Source: Blastomussa wellsi (Eukaryota; Cnidaria; Anthozoa; Scleractinia; Plerogyridae). Taken from it: a stretch of DNA of 64,000 nt. The stretch covers positions 3,487,938-3,551,937 of the forward strand of contig OX393567.1 of the NCBI GenBank assembly GCA_947652115.1. The letters run 5' to 3'. Within the stretch, counting starts at the first letter, position 1. Each line of letters begins with the position of its first letter. The notes under the pieces were generated by a model. It saw nothing but the letters and a program-made list of their open reading frames with translations. It had not been told where the DNA came from and did not search any database. Shown here piece by piece: positions 1-11,177 of this stretch. Made by a program: the position numbers and the translations under genes.

Positions 1-282
1 CAGTGAGGTCTGTACTCACGACTGAGGTCAAGATTCTCCCATACAGACCGACTAAGCTCGGTTAATAAGATGTTTATTACAACTTAAATTTCCTTAACGA
101 CACTGCTTCGTTCTTGCTGACATTTTGTTTGCGAACGGCGATGAGCTGAACTTAAGTTTGCAAAATTTGGTCCTATCTTTATTTTTTATTCTTGTCAAGC
201 TTTCATAATTTTCCATTTAGCATTTCTAGAGAAAAAGGAGACAATGTGTTCCTGTTTTATTTGAAGCTTTCTGACCCCAAAC

Positions 283-1083
283 TAGGCTCGATTACCAGCC
301 GCTGTTCGGGAACCGGAGCCCGCGCTCCTCCCCGAACTCACGGCTGGACGCGTGAGAATGCTATTGTTGATTTCCGCCAATCAGGAGGTCGCCTGCTCAA
401 ATCGAGCAGGCTACGAAGGCCGCATAAATTATTTCTTCAAAGTAGATTTTCAGAATGACGGATGCGAAGGAGTGATTTGGTTTGGCGTGTGATCGTATTT
501 TGAAGCGCTTTAAAGTCGAGAAAATGAAAGATCCACAGAGAAATATAACAAGATGAGATTTCTGTTTGATACTTTTAGTATTTGTGGTTGGTTTTAGACC
601 GTACCTAGTAACAATTGCTTGAAATATTAAAAGAACAATTTAGCTATCACGTTGTTTGAATCGATAACCGAAGAAAGGCTTTTTGCGGCCTTCACCCTTC
701 CTTGATCTGCTGCATGGCGAAGGGATTTTGTTGACGCGACAACACTGGGCGAGAAGGCACGCCACGCTTTTCTATTATTCGTTTCAAACTTTTCCTTCGA
801 CTGGCGATGAATAGTTTTTGTATCTTCTCGGAGCTTTTCAAAGCGCTTTGACTTTTCGATGGCAACATCGAAATAAGAGCAAGAACAAGTTGCTGGTATT
901 GGCGCGTGTGTTCATTTAGGCTTGCTTTCCGAGTCCTAATTCACATCCGGTGACATCTGAGAATGCATTAATTATTTGTTTTTCAAATACGTCACAGACA
1001 TGGATGGCCGCTCACGCGTCCAGCCGTCTCTTCTCGGGGAGGAACGAAGACCGGACTCGAGAGAGCGGCGGAAATCGAGCCTA
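283..1083. mobile_element. 801-bp nonautonomous transposon with about 73-bp TIRs and a 9-bp target duplication
   Basis: The left end TAGGCTCGATT is exactly mirrored at 1073-1083. The inverted similarity continues for about 73 bp, including a perfect ACGGCTGGACGCGTGAG block (left end at 357). ACCCCAAAC flanks both sides (274-282 and 1084-1092). Long TIRs with a 9-bp duplication are typical of Mutator-like elements. The interior has no transposase frame, so the element depends on another for mobility. Confidence 0.85.
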
Positions 1084-1111
1084 ACCCCAAACTGCAACCG
1101 GTCTAGTTGCC

Positions 1112-1135
1112 GGTCTAGATTGGAAAATCTAGACC
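1112..1135. repeat. 10-bp stem palindrome
   Basis: GGTCTAGATT, four loop bases, then AATCTAGACC: a perfect stem just right of the 801-bp element. A partial third copy, GGTCTAGTT, lies at 1100. Function unknown. Confidence 0.5.
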
Positions 1136-1920
1136 ACGGTCAATATCGATTTTAGCCAATCAAATTCGTGAATTCCCTAGGTTCCAGCCCACGTGAGACA
1201 CGGCCATATAATAAAGGCTGCTAGTGTCTCTCCACGGATAAACACCATCGTGTCGTATGATCAATTGAAATCAGAATCTGAAAAAAATTTTAGTGGTGAA
1301 CTGTAAAACTTGATAGGTCATGTCATGCCTTTACCAATTGGAAAGATACGTCTCTGCCATGTATTTACATTGTACTGTATCTTTTGGTTTTCTCCAGTAA
1401 GTGTCAAGAATGGAATAAGACCCACCAAGAGCTACATATACAGGGCTGTAGTTACACTGTAAAAGAGAAGAATAACTTCGGACGAGGTTAGGTTATTTCT
1501 TGTCTGTACAACAAAAAACAAGGTAACTTTAGAATGTAACTCAGATTAGCCTGGGACGACATAATTCAGATGACCTCCTTGACATGGGATTGTTTAACAG
1601 CCTTCCTTCTAGCAGACCTATGAAAGTGTCGGGGGCCTGGAGATTAACATTTATCATTTCCACTTAGCCATAATTTCATTATGGAGATCGAATTACTTTT
1701 TATCGAACCAGTGCCTGTTGTTGAAGCAATCCAAACCAACCAGGATTTTAGGACGAGTTTACTAACTCACTTACTGGAAATAAATTATCATGAAATGTTG
1801 CATGTATTTCTCCAACAATAGTTTGCTATGCTTTTGATGGACTGGAAGTTATAGGCAATAAATATCACACTAATATTCAATTATTCATTTTTTCAGCTAT
1901 CACCGAATTGAACACTTCCG
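1136..1920. other. Unassigned sequence
   Basis: No convincing gene. A TATA-like CATATAATAAAGG sits near 1204 downstream of CCCACGTGAG (an E-box-like CACGTG). Several splice-like motifs occur but no frame of useful length. This is probably intergenic. Confidence 0.4.
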
Positions 1921-1924
1921 CCGG

Positions 1925-1960
1925 GACGTAGCCAGGGTGGAGGATGCTACGTCATATAAA
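1925..1960 (+). promoter_or_regulatory. Candidate promoter with CRE-like site and TATA box
   Basis: TACGTCA at 1948-1954 runs straight into ATATAAA (1954-1960). GACGTAGC (1925-1932) is an exact inverted copy of GCTACGTC (1946-1953), giving two CRE-half-site-like arms. Transcription would start near 1985, upstream of the duplicated exons at 2461 and 2872. The call rests on motifs only. Confidence 0.4.
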
Positions 1961-2169
1961 CGGAACCTCGTTCTGGTGTAAAGAAACTTGTGTTGTCAAT
2001 GTTGCTGCCTTTTTCACATAAACATCCCTGGGAACGAAGTTTGAACAAGATACATTATGCTGTAGCGAGGGGCCAGTGACTTACAATACTGTCGACTTAG
2101 AACAAACGATGGCCTGCAAAAGTGGCATTTCAATACTGAAGATGTTTTCTGAGAGGTAGGTAACGCCAT

Positions 2170-3020
2170 TTTGGTATATTTTTGTCGGTCGTGTCCTTTC
2201 AACCATACATTTTTATTAGCTGAGAAAAAACGGTATTTGAACTTTCCGAGCAGGTCAGTTTTTACTGGTTTGAAACAAGGAGGAGTAAGGGTTATGGGAA
2301 TGCAACTGGATTAAATTTCCAGAAACGTACTTGTAGTCGATTTCTTTCTCGATTCCGATCTGAATTTCCGTAATAATTTGACTTTATATGATCAACAGAT
2401 AGACTTTTCTCTAGCGTGTATTTTCATTGCGCCTTTTCTCTTGTTTTTTTTTCTCTCTAGGCAAATGTAAACCGTGGCATGGAAAATGGGCTAGTTCGGA
2501 GAGATGGACAACTTCGGGACATCCAAAAAATGTAAGTTGATTTCTTTACACCTTAAATTGGAGCTACAGCACTATTGGGCGATTACAAGCAATTTTCTGG
2601 AAATTGGTATTTCAACCATACATATTTATTCTCTGACAAAAAAACTGTATTTAAACTTTCCAAGTACATCAGTTTCTACTGGTTTGAAACAAGGAGGAGT
2701 GAGGGTTATGGGAATGTGATCGGATTGAATTTCGAAAGTAATACTCGTACTCGATTTCTTTCTCGATTCCGATCTGAATTTTCGTTGCAGTTTGACTTCA
2801 TATGATCGGAGATAGACGTTTTTCCAGCGTGTATTTTCATTGCACCTTTTCTCTTGTTTTTTTCTCTCTAGGCAAATGTAAACCGTGTAGTTCGGAGTGA
2901 TGGTCAGGTTTGGAGAGAAGGACAACTTCGGGACATTCAAAAAAGGTTAGTTGATTTCTTTACACCGTAAATTGGAGCTACAGTACTGTGGGGCGATTAT
3001 CAGCAATTTTCTGGAAGTTG
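2170..3020 (+). repeat. Tandem duplication with a period of about 414 bp
   Basis: TTGATTTCTTTACACC is at 2537 and 2951. TTTCAACCATACAT blocks, GTTTGAAACAAGGAGGAG and CTCGATTCCGATCTGAATTT recur at about 2210-2370 and 2610-2780. TTTCTCTCTAG|GCAAATGTAAACCGTG occurs at 2450 and 2861. About two copies plus edges are present, diverged by perhaps 10-15 percent. Each carries an exon-like segment. Confidence 0.85.
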
Positions 3021-3627
3021 GTATTTCAGTCAGTCTACGTTGCGCGTTACAAGTATTTTTTAAATGTGAATGGAGCGTTAGGTGTGAATGCAACGTTGCG
3101 TTTACGTGTTAATTTTGTTCGTGATTCGCAACCCCTGCTTTCAGAAATTTTTCCGTCAAACGTTCAATATTTCAGTGGTCAAATGTCGGAAGTTACAAAG
3201 GGGAATTTGAATGTTCATTTCAAATTGACAAATTACAATCAAGCGTGATGAGGATTGACTGTAAGTTTGTTCAGGCTTTTTATTTTACTCGTCACACAAT
3301 ACCTTTCTAAAAGCAAAATAAATAGAATGTTCATACTATAATACTTGAAAAAGTTGTGGTGTTCAGTGTTCTTATATTTAGTATAAATCTATTTATTGCT
3401 TCATGTTTTTGTTTTCACTCAGGTTGCTGCGTCCCTTTGATGAATCTCGTGCTCCCTGTCAGTATCCAGAAAGGGTCAAGCAAGAAGCGGGCAATTTAAT
3501 CAGAGGAAGAACACACTGGTTTAGGAAAGCTTCAAGGCTTGTCGGCAAATGCTGTAGTTTATTTTCAGTTGGAAGTCTCTACATTAAGGTCAGGTGGTTC
3601 TGTAGTTATTCCGAGCGAACTCGTTAA
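2479..3627 (+). CDS. Weak two-exon gene candidate (exons 2461-2531 and 3423-3627); product unknown
   Basis: Exon 1: acceptor TTCTCTCTAG, an in-frame ATG at 2479 in the good context GGCATGG, donor GTAAGT after 2531. Exon 2: acceptor TTTTCACTCAG before 3423, open to TAA at 3625-3627. The phases match and the join gives 85 codons beginning MENGLVRRDGQLRDIQK. A duplicated alternative exon (2872-2945; acceptor CTCTCTAG, donor GTTAGT) has the same phase (74 versus 71 nt) and also joins exon 2 in frame, but has no ATG. Splicing both in series gives a stop. No family recognised; transcript evidence is needed, and it may be a repeat-derived coincidence. Confidence 0.3.
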
Positions 3628-3877
3628 TGCCAAACATTCAGTATCGGCGTTTTTGGCGTTGAAACTTTCCAAAATAGTAATGTTGATTATATTTTGATCA
3701 GTGTTGTTGGCATTTCACTGGAACACCTTAACTTTCGATTCACTTTCATGTAAAACTTTAGGTTAAATTCAGCTCAATTGCGACTTTTTGAAAAACAACC
3801 TAGAATCTATTTCTTGCCTAGTTGGACAATTTATTTTCTCCATGTTATTTCCTTTCTAACATCGGTTTGAATGTCTT

Positions 3878-4279
3878 CAATTTTCCCGCCAAAAGACTTA
3901 GAAAAAATACGGGCGCTCAAAATACGCATGCGCCGTTTTTTTTTTTTTGATTTGTGTAATTTATTGTTATCAAATAATATTTAAACAATGTAAATAAGAG
4001 AAGCCAATAAAGTGATCTTGCAATCTTTATTATTTTCAATAAAATATTTCAAACAATAAATACAAGTGTATTTGTCTTTTATTATCTACAATATAACAAC
4101 TCAATAAAGTAAAGTTTTTATTGTACTCTTTATTATCTTGAATAAAAATATTACAAACAAATGCAATTATTTTTCATTCAACATTATTCTTTAATTAGTT
4201 AAGTGAAAATCAATTAATTAATAAAAAGGTGTGAAGAAATTTTCTTCCCTATATATACTAAGTCTTTTGGCGGGAAAAT
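3878..4279. mobile_element. AT-rich element with 23-bp inverted repeats carrying an E2F-like motif
   Basis: AATTTTCCCGCCAAAAG plus ACTTAG at 3878-3900 is mirrored at 4257-4279. The core TTTCCCGCCAAAAG occurs a third time at 4351-4364. It matches the consensus for E2F sites (TTTSSCGC type), but its location at TIR-like ends suggests a transposon end. The interior is very AT-rich with several AATAAA-type motifs. No clear target duplication. Confidence 0.5.
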
Positions 4280-4574
4280 TTGACTGAATCTGCACAGCGT
4301 TTCCCCTGACGACTTTTTTGCGACAAAAATGAAAATGTCTTCCCTTCAAATTTCCCGCCAAAAGTATGTAATTACCACCTCGTGCAAAAACATTGTGAGA
4401 ACCAAAAAAGTCGATCTTCCGTAAGCCCGAATCAATCAAAAATAAACTTTGACTTATCCTGTCGAAATGTTTCAGAACTTTTTTTCTAAGTTTTTGCACG
4501 AGATGGCATATACATGTAAAATATCAAAGACAAGCAACATGGCAAGTCGAAGTAGAAATTCAGTTAACAATTTG

Positions 4575-4730
4575 TTAAAGTGGTACTACGATCAAAAAAG
4601 TTGTTTTTGTCCGATTTTATATTTGGCAAGAATGCACCATGCCAATTATTGTGCCTCAACTTTCGAAATAAGTCCGTTTTTTGAACGACGAATTCTTGTT
4701 TAATTTTTTTTCATCGTAGTGCCACTTTAA
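4575..4730. mobile_element. 156-bp MITE bounded by TTAA
   Basis: TTAAAGTGGTACTACGAT at the left is mirrored by ATCGTAGTGCCACTTTAA at the right, with A/T runs just inside. TTAA at each border would fit a piggyBac-type target, but TTAA is self-complementary and could equally be part of the inverted repeat. Confidence 0.65.
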
Positions 4731-4962
4731 GAATTCTTGCGTTTCCTTTGTAAAAAATCCAATTGGTCTTCTATTTTTGCAATGCTTACAACTTGCCACG
4801 TTTCTTGTAAGAGCCCCTTTCACCCGTCGATTTCGTTTGTAACACAAGAGCAATCATACCAAAACAGCAACAAGTTAATTTTCTCACAACAACATGGAGG
4901 AATTTTTGAGTTGTTTTAGCCGCTAAACATTTAACAATTTGATTGTTTCAATTCTTGTGAGA

Positions 4963-5373
4963 CCACTGGCGGCCCATACGTTGTATGTGACTTATGTGAC
5001 ATTAATGCAAAAGAATATATGAGAAAAGTTCGAAAATTGCCCTAAATTCTACGGGTGGAAAAGAATGCAAATAAAAATGACTTACCTTGTGTTTTCCTTG
5101 CGTTATTTTGATGTCTCTGTCGTCCTGGAGTCGATTTAAAGACATTTAGGGGAGTTTACCTGCAAAACTTCAGAAGGTAAACTCGCCTAAATGTCTTTAA
5201 TTCGACTCCAAAACCACAGAGACATCAAAATAACGCAAGGAAAACACAAGGTAAGTTATTTTTATTTGCATTCTTTTCCACACGTAGAATTTAGGGCAAT
5301 TTTCGAACTTTTCTCATATATTCTCTTGCATAAATGTCACATAAATCATATTCAACGTATGGGCCGCCTGTGG
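4963..5373. mobile_element. 411-bp foldback element A
   Basis: Nearly the whole element is an inverted repeat: arms of about 190 bp (4963-5155 and 5178-5373) around a loop of about 20 nt. Ends are CCACTGGCGGCCCATACG and its mirror CGTATGGGCCGCCTGTGG. Each arm contains a splice-donor-like AAGGTAAGT (minus strand near 5083, plus strand near 5250). Target duplication unclear, perhaps TGAG. Confidence 0.85.
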
Positions 5374-5586
5374 TGAGTCATAATGACCGAGATATGTGTA
5401 ATTTCAACTTTCAGTGTTTGCTCCTGTGTTACATTGAATGTCGGGCGAATAAGGTCTTCTACCACTAATATATATTTTTATATAATAACCAAATCAATGC
5501 GCGCGCTCTGATTGGTCAACCAGCTATGGTTTATTGTGCCAGTAAACTCATGGAAAAATCGCGCGTCTTCTGAATTATTATATAAA

Positions 5587-5769
5587 AGCAATAGACCACA
5601 AGTTTCTATGGTTTATAAGCTGATAAACCACTTGGGATGTTGGAAGAACACTCTAAGAATTCGTAAATCACTCGCCTGCGGCTCGTGATTTACAAATTCT
5701 TCTCGTGTTCTGCCAACATCCCGCGTGGTTTATCAGCTTATAAACCATAGAAACTTGTGGTCTATTGCT
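5587..5769. repeat. 183-bp near-perfect palindrome
   Basis: Arms of about 88 bp, starting AGCAATAGACCACAAG and ending CTTGTGGTCTATTGCT, with a short GC-rich centre near 5676. The preceding GCGCGCTCTGATTGGTCAA block (5501 on) resembles a widespread cnidarian repeat flank; this is recall, not a search. Confidence 0.8.
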
Positions 5770-6240
5770 TAAATAAAACCCGATTCCTGGTGCAAGTATT
5801 TTTAAAGATTATCCCACCCTTTTCACGACTGCCTAACGTAATAAATAATCAAGTGCAGGTTAAGTTATACAGACCGTAAACAGGACAACGAAATTAATAT
5901 TCGATTGTGGCCGCTTTGTGTTAATGACAAATTGAAGCCGAGCTTCAATGATGAAAAAGTGGCAATGTATTGCATTGAAATCGAAATAAATGTTTTTAGT
6001 CCGTTATACAAAGCATTGGTCTTTTAGTTGGTAAAGCTAACAAAGTACTTTTTTTGTGTAACTCGTAAACAGAATGGTTCGTTTTTGATTTTTTAATGAA
6101 TACCCACTGAATGAAAAAGACCAAGATTTACTCCTCACTTTACTAATTTAGGAAACATTGCAATGTAATATTGTCTTAAGATGAAACAAAAGTTCAGTAT
6201 ATACAAATTTTCTCAAGAAAAGCGAAACTATATCCGTTGT
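5770..6240. other. Unassigned AT-rich sequence
   Basis: Nothing recognisable: no frame longer than about 60 codons, no tandem repeat, no RNA gene seen. Confidence 0.4.
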
Positions 6241-7472
6241 CGATAGTATAGTTTGATCGTCCGAGTGAGGGTGGTCCTGAGGAGGACTGTTGTCGGTGAG
6301 AGTTAACCTGAGCGGAAGTCATCATCAGAATCATGTTAAAAGTAGTTTGTCAGTAGAATATTTTAACTCTGGTTCGTGAAAACTGTTTTGCAAGTTTTCC
6401 TGTGTTGTTATTGGCTGCAAGACTCAAGTAGTTTATGTGGTCGGGTTCGATGGGTCGGTAAAGTTTGATCGTTCTATTCGGTCTGTTGAGAGGATTCTTA
6501 GTGCTGTAGGTCAAACAGTAAGCGCATTCGTCAAGTAATCTGTCGGTATGCGTCGGCTTCCTATATATATAAACCGTTGTACTGAAAGTGTTAGTGTTTT
6601 GTTCGTTGAGGTGGTCGTGGAATGCGTCATTTTCGTCTTTGTGAAGGTATCGTCAACGTAGCGAAACCAAAGCGGTATCGTTTGTCGCCAAGTCGTTAGG
6701 GCGCGTAAACTGGCGACCCCACAGCTGTTCCGTCTAACTATTTGTTGTGTTTATCTTTGTATTAGAAGGAAGTAGAAGTCAGGGAAACATACAATACGTC
6801 CATGATGTCTTCTGTTGGTAGCGGTAGTCTGTCAGTGGACTGTCAGAGAGCGGTCTGGGTGCACTGCAAGGCCGATTGAAGTGAAATACTGATGAAAATT
6901 GATTTCACATCAAATGACACTAGTTTGTGGTCGTCACGTATCTCTGTTCAGTCTTGATGGCCGAAATAAAGACCTCCATAGATGGTAGGTTGCGGCACGA
7001 TTTGTCGTTAGTAGCGTTAAGTGTCAATATCGTCAGTTTTCTTGACCGTAAGTAGTTTGCTGTTGAGTTTACGTTGAAGTGTCGCAGTCGGGTCACGTTT
7101 AAGTTCCTCATAGGTCTGTCTGTCATTAACAAGTGCGTCCATTTTGTCGTAGTAGTCAGTCTTGTTCAGAACAAGTTACACTTCCTTTGTCGGCTGGTAG
7201 TTTAATAATGTCTTCGTCCTGTAGTGAGGTTGTTGATTGTATAGTGTAAGCAATTGTGCTTCTGATGTTATCCTTGGTCGGTTCTGGTAAGTCTCGTTGC
7301 CGATACAGAACCGCCTCGTTCGATATCCATTGAAGAGTTACCGAGTGTTGACAGTCTTGTTTGAGGGACGGGAAGAAATATTCCTGACCCAGTATATGAT
7401 TGGCTTGCGTCGTTTCTGTTCTTTGTTTCGTAATAGGATTACCCTCACCCGGACGATCAAACTACACGATCG
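6241..7472 (-). pseudogene. Decayed Penelope-like retroelement (reverse transcriptase remnant)
   Basis: Minus-strand reading, with frameshifts, shows retroelement motifs in the expected order: LPADKG (about 7185-7202), YDKMDALVNDRQTYEELKR (about 7080-7150), an SxExFISAIKT-like block (about 6950-7000), and WFRYVDD (about 6649-6670), the catalytic YxDD box. DENDAFHDHLNEQN follows in a shifted frame. The outer ends, GTTTGATCGTCCGAGTGAGG (6251-6270) and its mirror (about 7441-7460), are inverted copies, as can occur in Penelope-like terminal repeats. Many stops make it nonfunctional. Another retroelement class cannot be excluded. Confidence 0.65.
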
Positions 7473-7946
7473 ACTGCATCCCCCCGTCCGGTTCAAACCA
7501 TTTGCTGTGTTTTTTCCGTTGTGTTCAGCAAGTGTTATTAATAAATTTGTTGATTTTCGTTTCAGACAAAAACCATCTTTAACTGTTTCACTTTGTGGTC
7601 TGTATTACTGTAAATAACGACTTTTCTAGAAAATGTTTTTGAAATACCCTGCACCAGGATCGAGTTTCAATGATAACAACGAAGAGAACACTGGCAATTG
7701 CAAACCCGTTACGTGTTCCGTTCAAACAAGTCAATTACGTTTAAAAAATAGAGCAAAAAAGACACTGCTTTGTCCGGCATTTTAAATCACGACAAACACG
7801 ATAAGCATACTACAAAAGGGTCTTAACTCTTCCGTCTACATTTCCATTTAATTAATTATTTTTTTCATAATTTATTGTGTCCCTCAAGTTTCAAAGATGA
7901 ACATTAAAACATCAAATTTGTCAATTTCCTCTGTTGAATTTAGTAA
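7473..7946. other. Unassigned sequence
   Basis: No gene, repeat or RNA recognised between the retroelement remnant and foldback element B. Confidence 0.4.
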
Positions 7947-7953
7947 GATTAGA

Positions 7954-8411
7954 CCCAAGGTAGCCCAAGCTCCTTTGAGGGCCGTCAACATGGCATTGCA
8001 TAACAGCACAAATATAAGAGTTTTATGGGAATTTAACGATCGTACAAAACAGTTCGAAATATGGAAAGAAATTTAGCAAAAACTACTTACCTGCCCTATA
8101 TTGTGTGTTACTTGTGTTTCTGTGGCGTCTGGGATCATTTCAAAGCGTTTCCAGCGTGATTTAGTTCCACTGATAAGCAGAGGACTTCAGACCGTGGACC
8201 AAAACCACGCTGGAAACGCTTTGAAACGACCCCAGACACCACAGAAACACAAGTAATACATAATAGAGGGGAGGTAAGTCTTTTTTTATTAGATTTCTTT
8301 GCCACATTTCGAACTGTTTTATACGATCGTTAAATTCTCATAAGAACTCTTATATTTGTGCCGTTATGCAACATCATGGTGACGGCCCCCAAAGGAGCCT
8401 GGGCTACCTGT
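7954..8411. mobile_element. 458-bp foldback element B with 7-bp target duplication
   Basis: Arms of about 200 bp (7954-8160 and 8205-8411) are inverted copies, with ends CCCAAGGTAGCCCAAGCTCC and a GGAGCCTGGGCTACCTGT mirror. GATTAGA flanks both sides (7947-7953, 8412-8418). The termini resemble those of element A (pattern CC-A-GG--GCCC), and both arms also carry a GGTAAGT donor-like motif. The elements share a family architecture but not interior sequence. Confidence 0.85.
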
Positions 8412-8418
8412 GATTAGA

Positions 8419-11165
8419 CGCCAATCAATATGAATTCAAATTTCATAACATAATTGGTAAAAAATACGTCTTCGAAGTTTTTATCGGCGTTCGTTTTAGA
8501 GAAAATGCGAACAATAGTCGATCCTTTTCACAAAATTCCGTGCCATCTGAAATGTTGTTATCCAGTAATGTTGAGAATTAGCAGAAAAGCAAAAAGGCGA
8601 TATCTTTAATACCAAGTCATTGACGACAATTTTCAGTTATTAAGGGGGGGTGAGCCCTAATTACAAAATGGTTGCTATGGATGACTTGTCACCATCATAT
8701 CTTGGGTTCCATTTTAATCCTGGGATTAGTTTTTTGTCATGTGTGTTCTATTAGAGGCTGCTTTTACTTTTGGCAGTTGTGACCATGTTTTGAAATTCAC
8801 GTGACCACTCCTCATTAACATGAACCTTACTCTTTTATAGTATGCCTTCATGAACATTGACCTTAGCGAAGGATCGGTTGTTATATTTCATTTGAAAAAG
8901 CCAGTGTTCTCTTGTTAACTTTAATTACTTAGTCGACGAAGCAAAATGTGGATTACTTTAATGTGGCACCGCAACCAGTACATATATTACTAAGTATTGT
9001 CATAAATCCCGAGAATCGAACCCTCCCTTTACTTAGTTTTCTCTCCCAAAGCCAAAAATGTTTCTTTAAATTGAATGGCAAAAATCACTTTGCCAATATC
9101 AATATTTTGAGTTGTTTATCGTATTGCTACTCTTGCAGTACCAAGTTAAAATAATGCCACTTTCCTGCGATGTCGACTTAAGGTACGGAGTGTTGTTATG
9201 ATAACATTGAGCGATCGATCCTACAATATATCAACACAGTAATGATTCTGTTCCGTTATAAGCTAAATCCGAATTCCGAAACATAAACATAATATGATCG
9301 CTTAAGGTTAGCAATGGTAAGAAATGGTAGCGGGATAAACCATATTTCAAACCGAATCGATTGTGCCAATTTACTAACATTTCAACACAATGCAGAAAAT
9401 AAATTTAACAAGTAAAACGAAACGACAGGTAACTGTTCTTATACATCTTGACATTTGATCAGCCACCATTTCTTACTAAATTATTTGGAAATTCAAATTC
9501 TTATCTTTGCAGAATGTCCTCCCGATTCGCTGACTTTGATTTTCCTCTTGACAAAATTCCGTCCATATCTCTCTTCCTTCCTCAAGTCAAAGACAGCTCC
9601 CCTAAAAATGAAAATGTGAATCAATGAAAACGTTTGAAATGAATTTGAAATAATCTATCCCGAGTAATTGAGAATGTCGACGAACGCGCGCGTTCTGCGA
9701 ACAGTTCAAGCCACCAAAGCGTGATAAAATCAGTTTTAAGACAAATTTGAATTCTTAGCATTGTAAAATTCCAAAACTAAATGTCCGAAGTCTACTTTGC
9801 TGCAGAGTCGGGAATTATAGCGCCGCTCGAAGCGAAGAGCACGCACGTGGTTTCTTAGTTGCGAAATATTTTGATACTCGTTAAGCTTTCTGTACAAAAC
9901 TCTTCCAAAAACAGTACTTACCGGTGGCTGAAATAGCGTAGTCTTCTTCCCTTGCTTTTAATTCTCACCAAGCGTCTTCTTCCTTCAAGAGCACCAACTC
10001 GTCTTCAGGATCCGGGACGACACGTCTTCACGCGTCAACGGATAGCATGGTTTGATGCGGATTCTCGAATTTGCATCTATGAATATGGATTAAAAACTCA
10101 GACAAAACTCCAGCAAATACATTCCAAATTTGTCGTCGTTTGCATTGCATGTTTTTTTCAGCCAGCGAATCAAGAAACGCAAACAGAGAAAGGAACAGGG
10201 TGTGCTAGCTACATTTTGCATACGTAATTCATTTGCGCAAAAGAGAAAATGTATTTCAGGGAAAAAGAAAACATGCAACTTAGACAAAAAATATACTTTA
10301 AAAAGGAAATGAGCCTTCTAGAATATAGTTTCTATAATATCAATTTTTTAAATAGTATTTCTACTGATTTCCTAAATAGTGGTAGTTCTTTACAAGTACC
10401 TCAGTTGAAGATCAAGTACAGGAAAATTGCACATTGATGAGATCCTTAAATTGAATAAAACACCCTGACATTATAATCTTCTACTCCACATACGTTTCTG
10501 GCGTGGGTGTACTTTTAAGCGCTTTCTCCAAATTTAAATTTCTGGCTTGAATTGTCGATAATCTGGAACGAAAAGCCCCCACCTCCTTCGCCCACGTCAC
10601 TTTACATTTACATATGTTTTATGTAATGTTACGTCAGTTTCGTGTCACGGCTTTTTGTGACTTAAGCCGAGGGAACAAATGCGGAAGGAGCTTCGATTTG
10701 TTACCGTAAAATTAAGAAAAAAAAACAGATCTTTATTTCTCGGCCATAAGCGGCATTCTCAGTTTATCTTCTGTTAGCCTTCAACATACATGTTGCAATA
10801 ATAATATGAAATTTTTACACTAGCTAGTACAGTGACGATCTTCGAAATTATCGGAAAATGGTCGGAAGTGTTAGGGAAACCTTCCGACTATATCCAACAA
10901 ACGTTCGTATATGAAATAAAACAGTAGTAGAAAATCGTCTTATTGAAATTGGTGGTAAGTTCGTAAAATAATACGTCCGATAATTTAACAAGACCCGTTC
11001 TAAAACTACCGTGGGATAATTTAATTGAATAACCAAAGTATTATGTGATGTGGTTGCTTGGAAGTGAAGACAGAATATGTCCTCTGGCGGTTAACTCTAC
11101 CAGAAAATTAGTTTCTTCGCATACCTAAGCATTAACTGCACTTAATACAGTACATTACACTACAA
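8419..11165. other. Gene-poor stretch without recognised features
   Basis: Apart from short incidental frames there is no gene I can support. A GCGCGCG-rich spot lies near 9687. Splice-like motifs on the minus strand near 9520-9610 and 9915 can be joined in frame, but they lack a convincing upstream exon. No tandem array or RNA gene is seen. Confidence 0.45.
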
Positions 11166-11177
11166 AAAAACTACACT

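Noticed and set aside
9520..10030. A minus-strand gene joined from segments near 9920-9960 and 9500-9605 (GAVFDLRKEERYGRNF)
   Set aside because: One in-frame join is possible, but the upstream acceptor is poor, a stop lies just before it, and no family is recognised.
9952..10227. A 91-codon plus-strand frame
   Set aside because: No recognisable domain, no supporting promoter or splice context, and amino acid content typical of chance frames.
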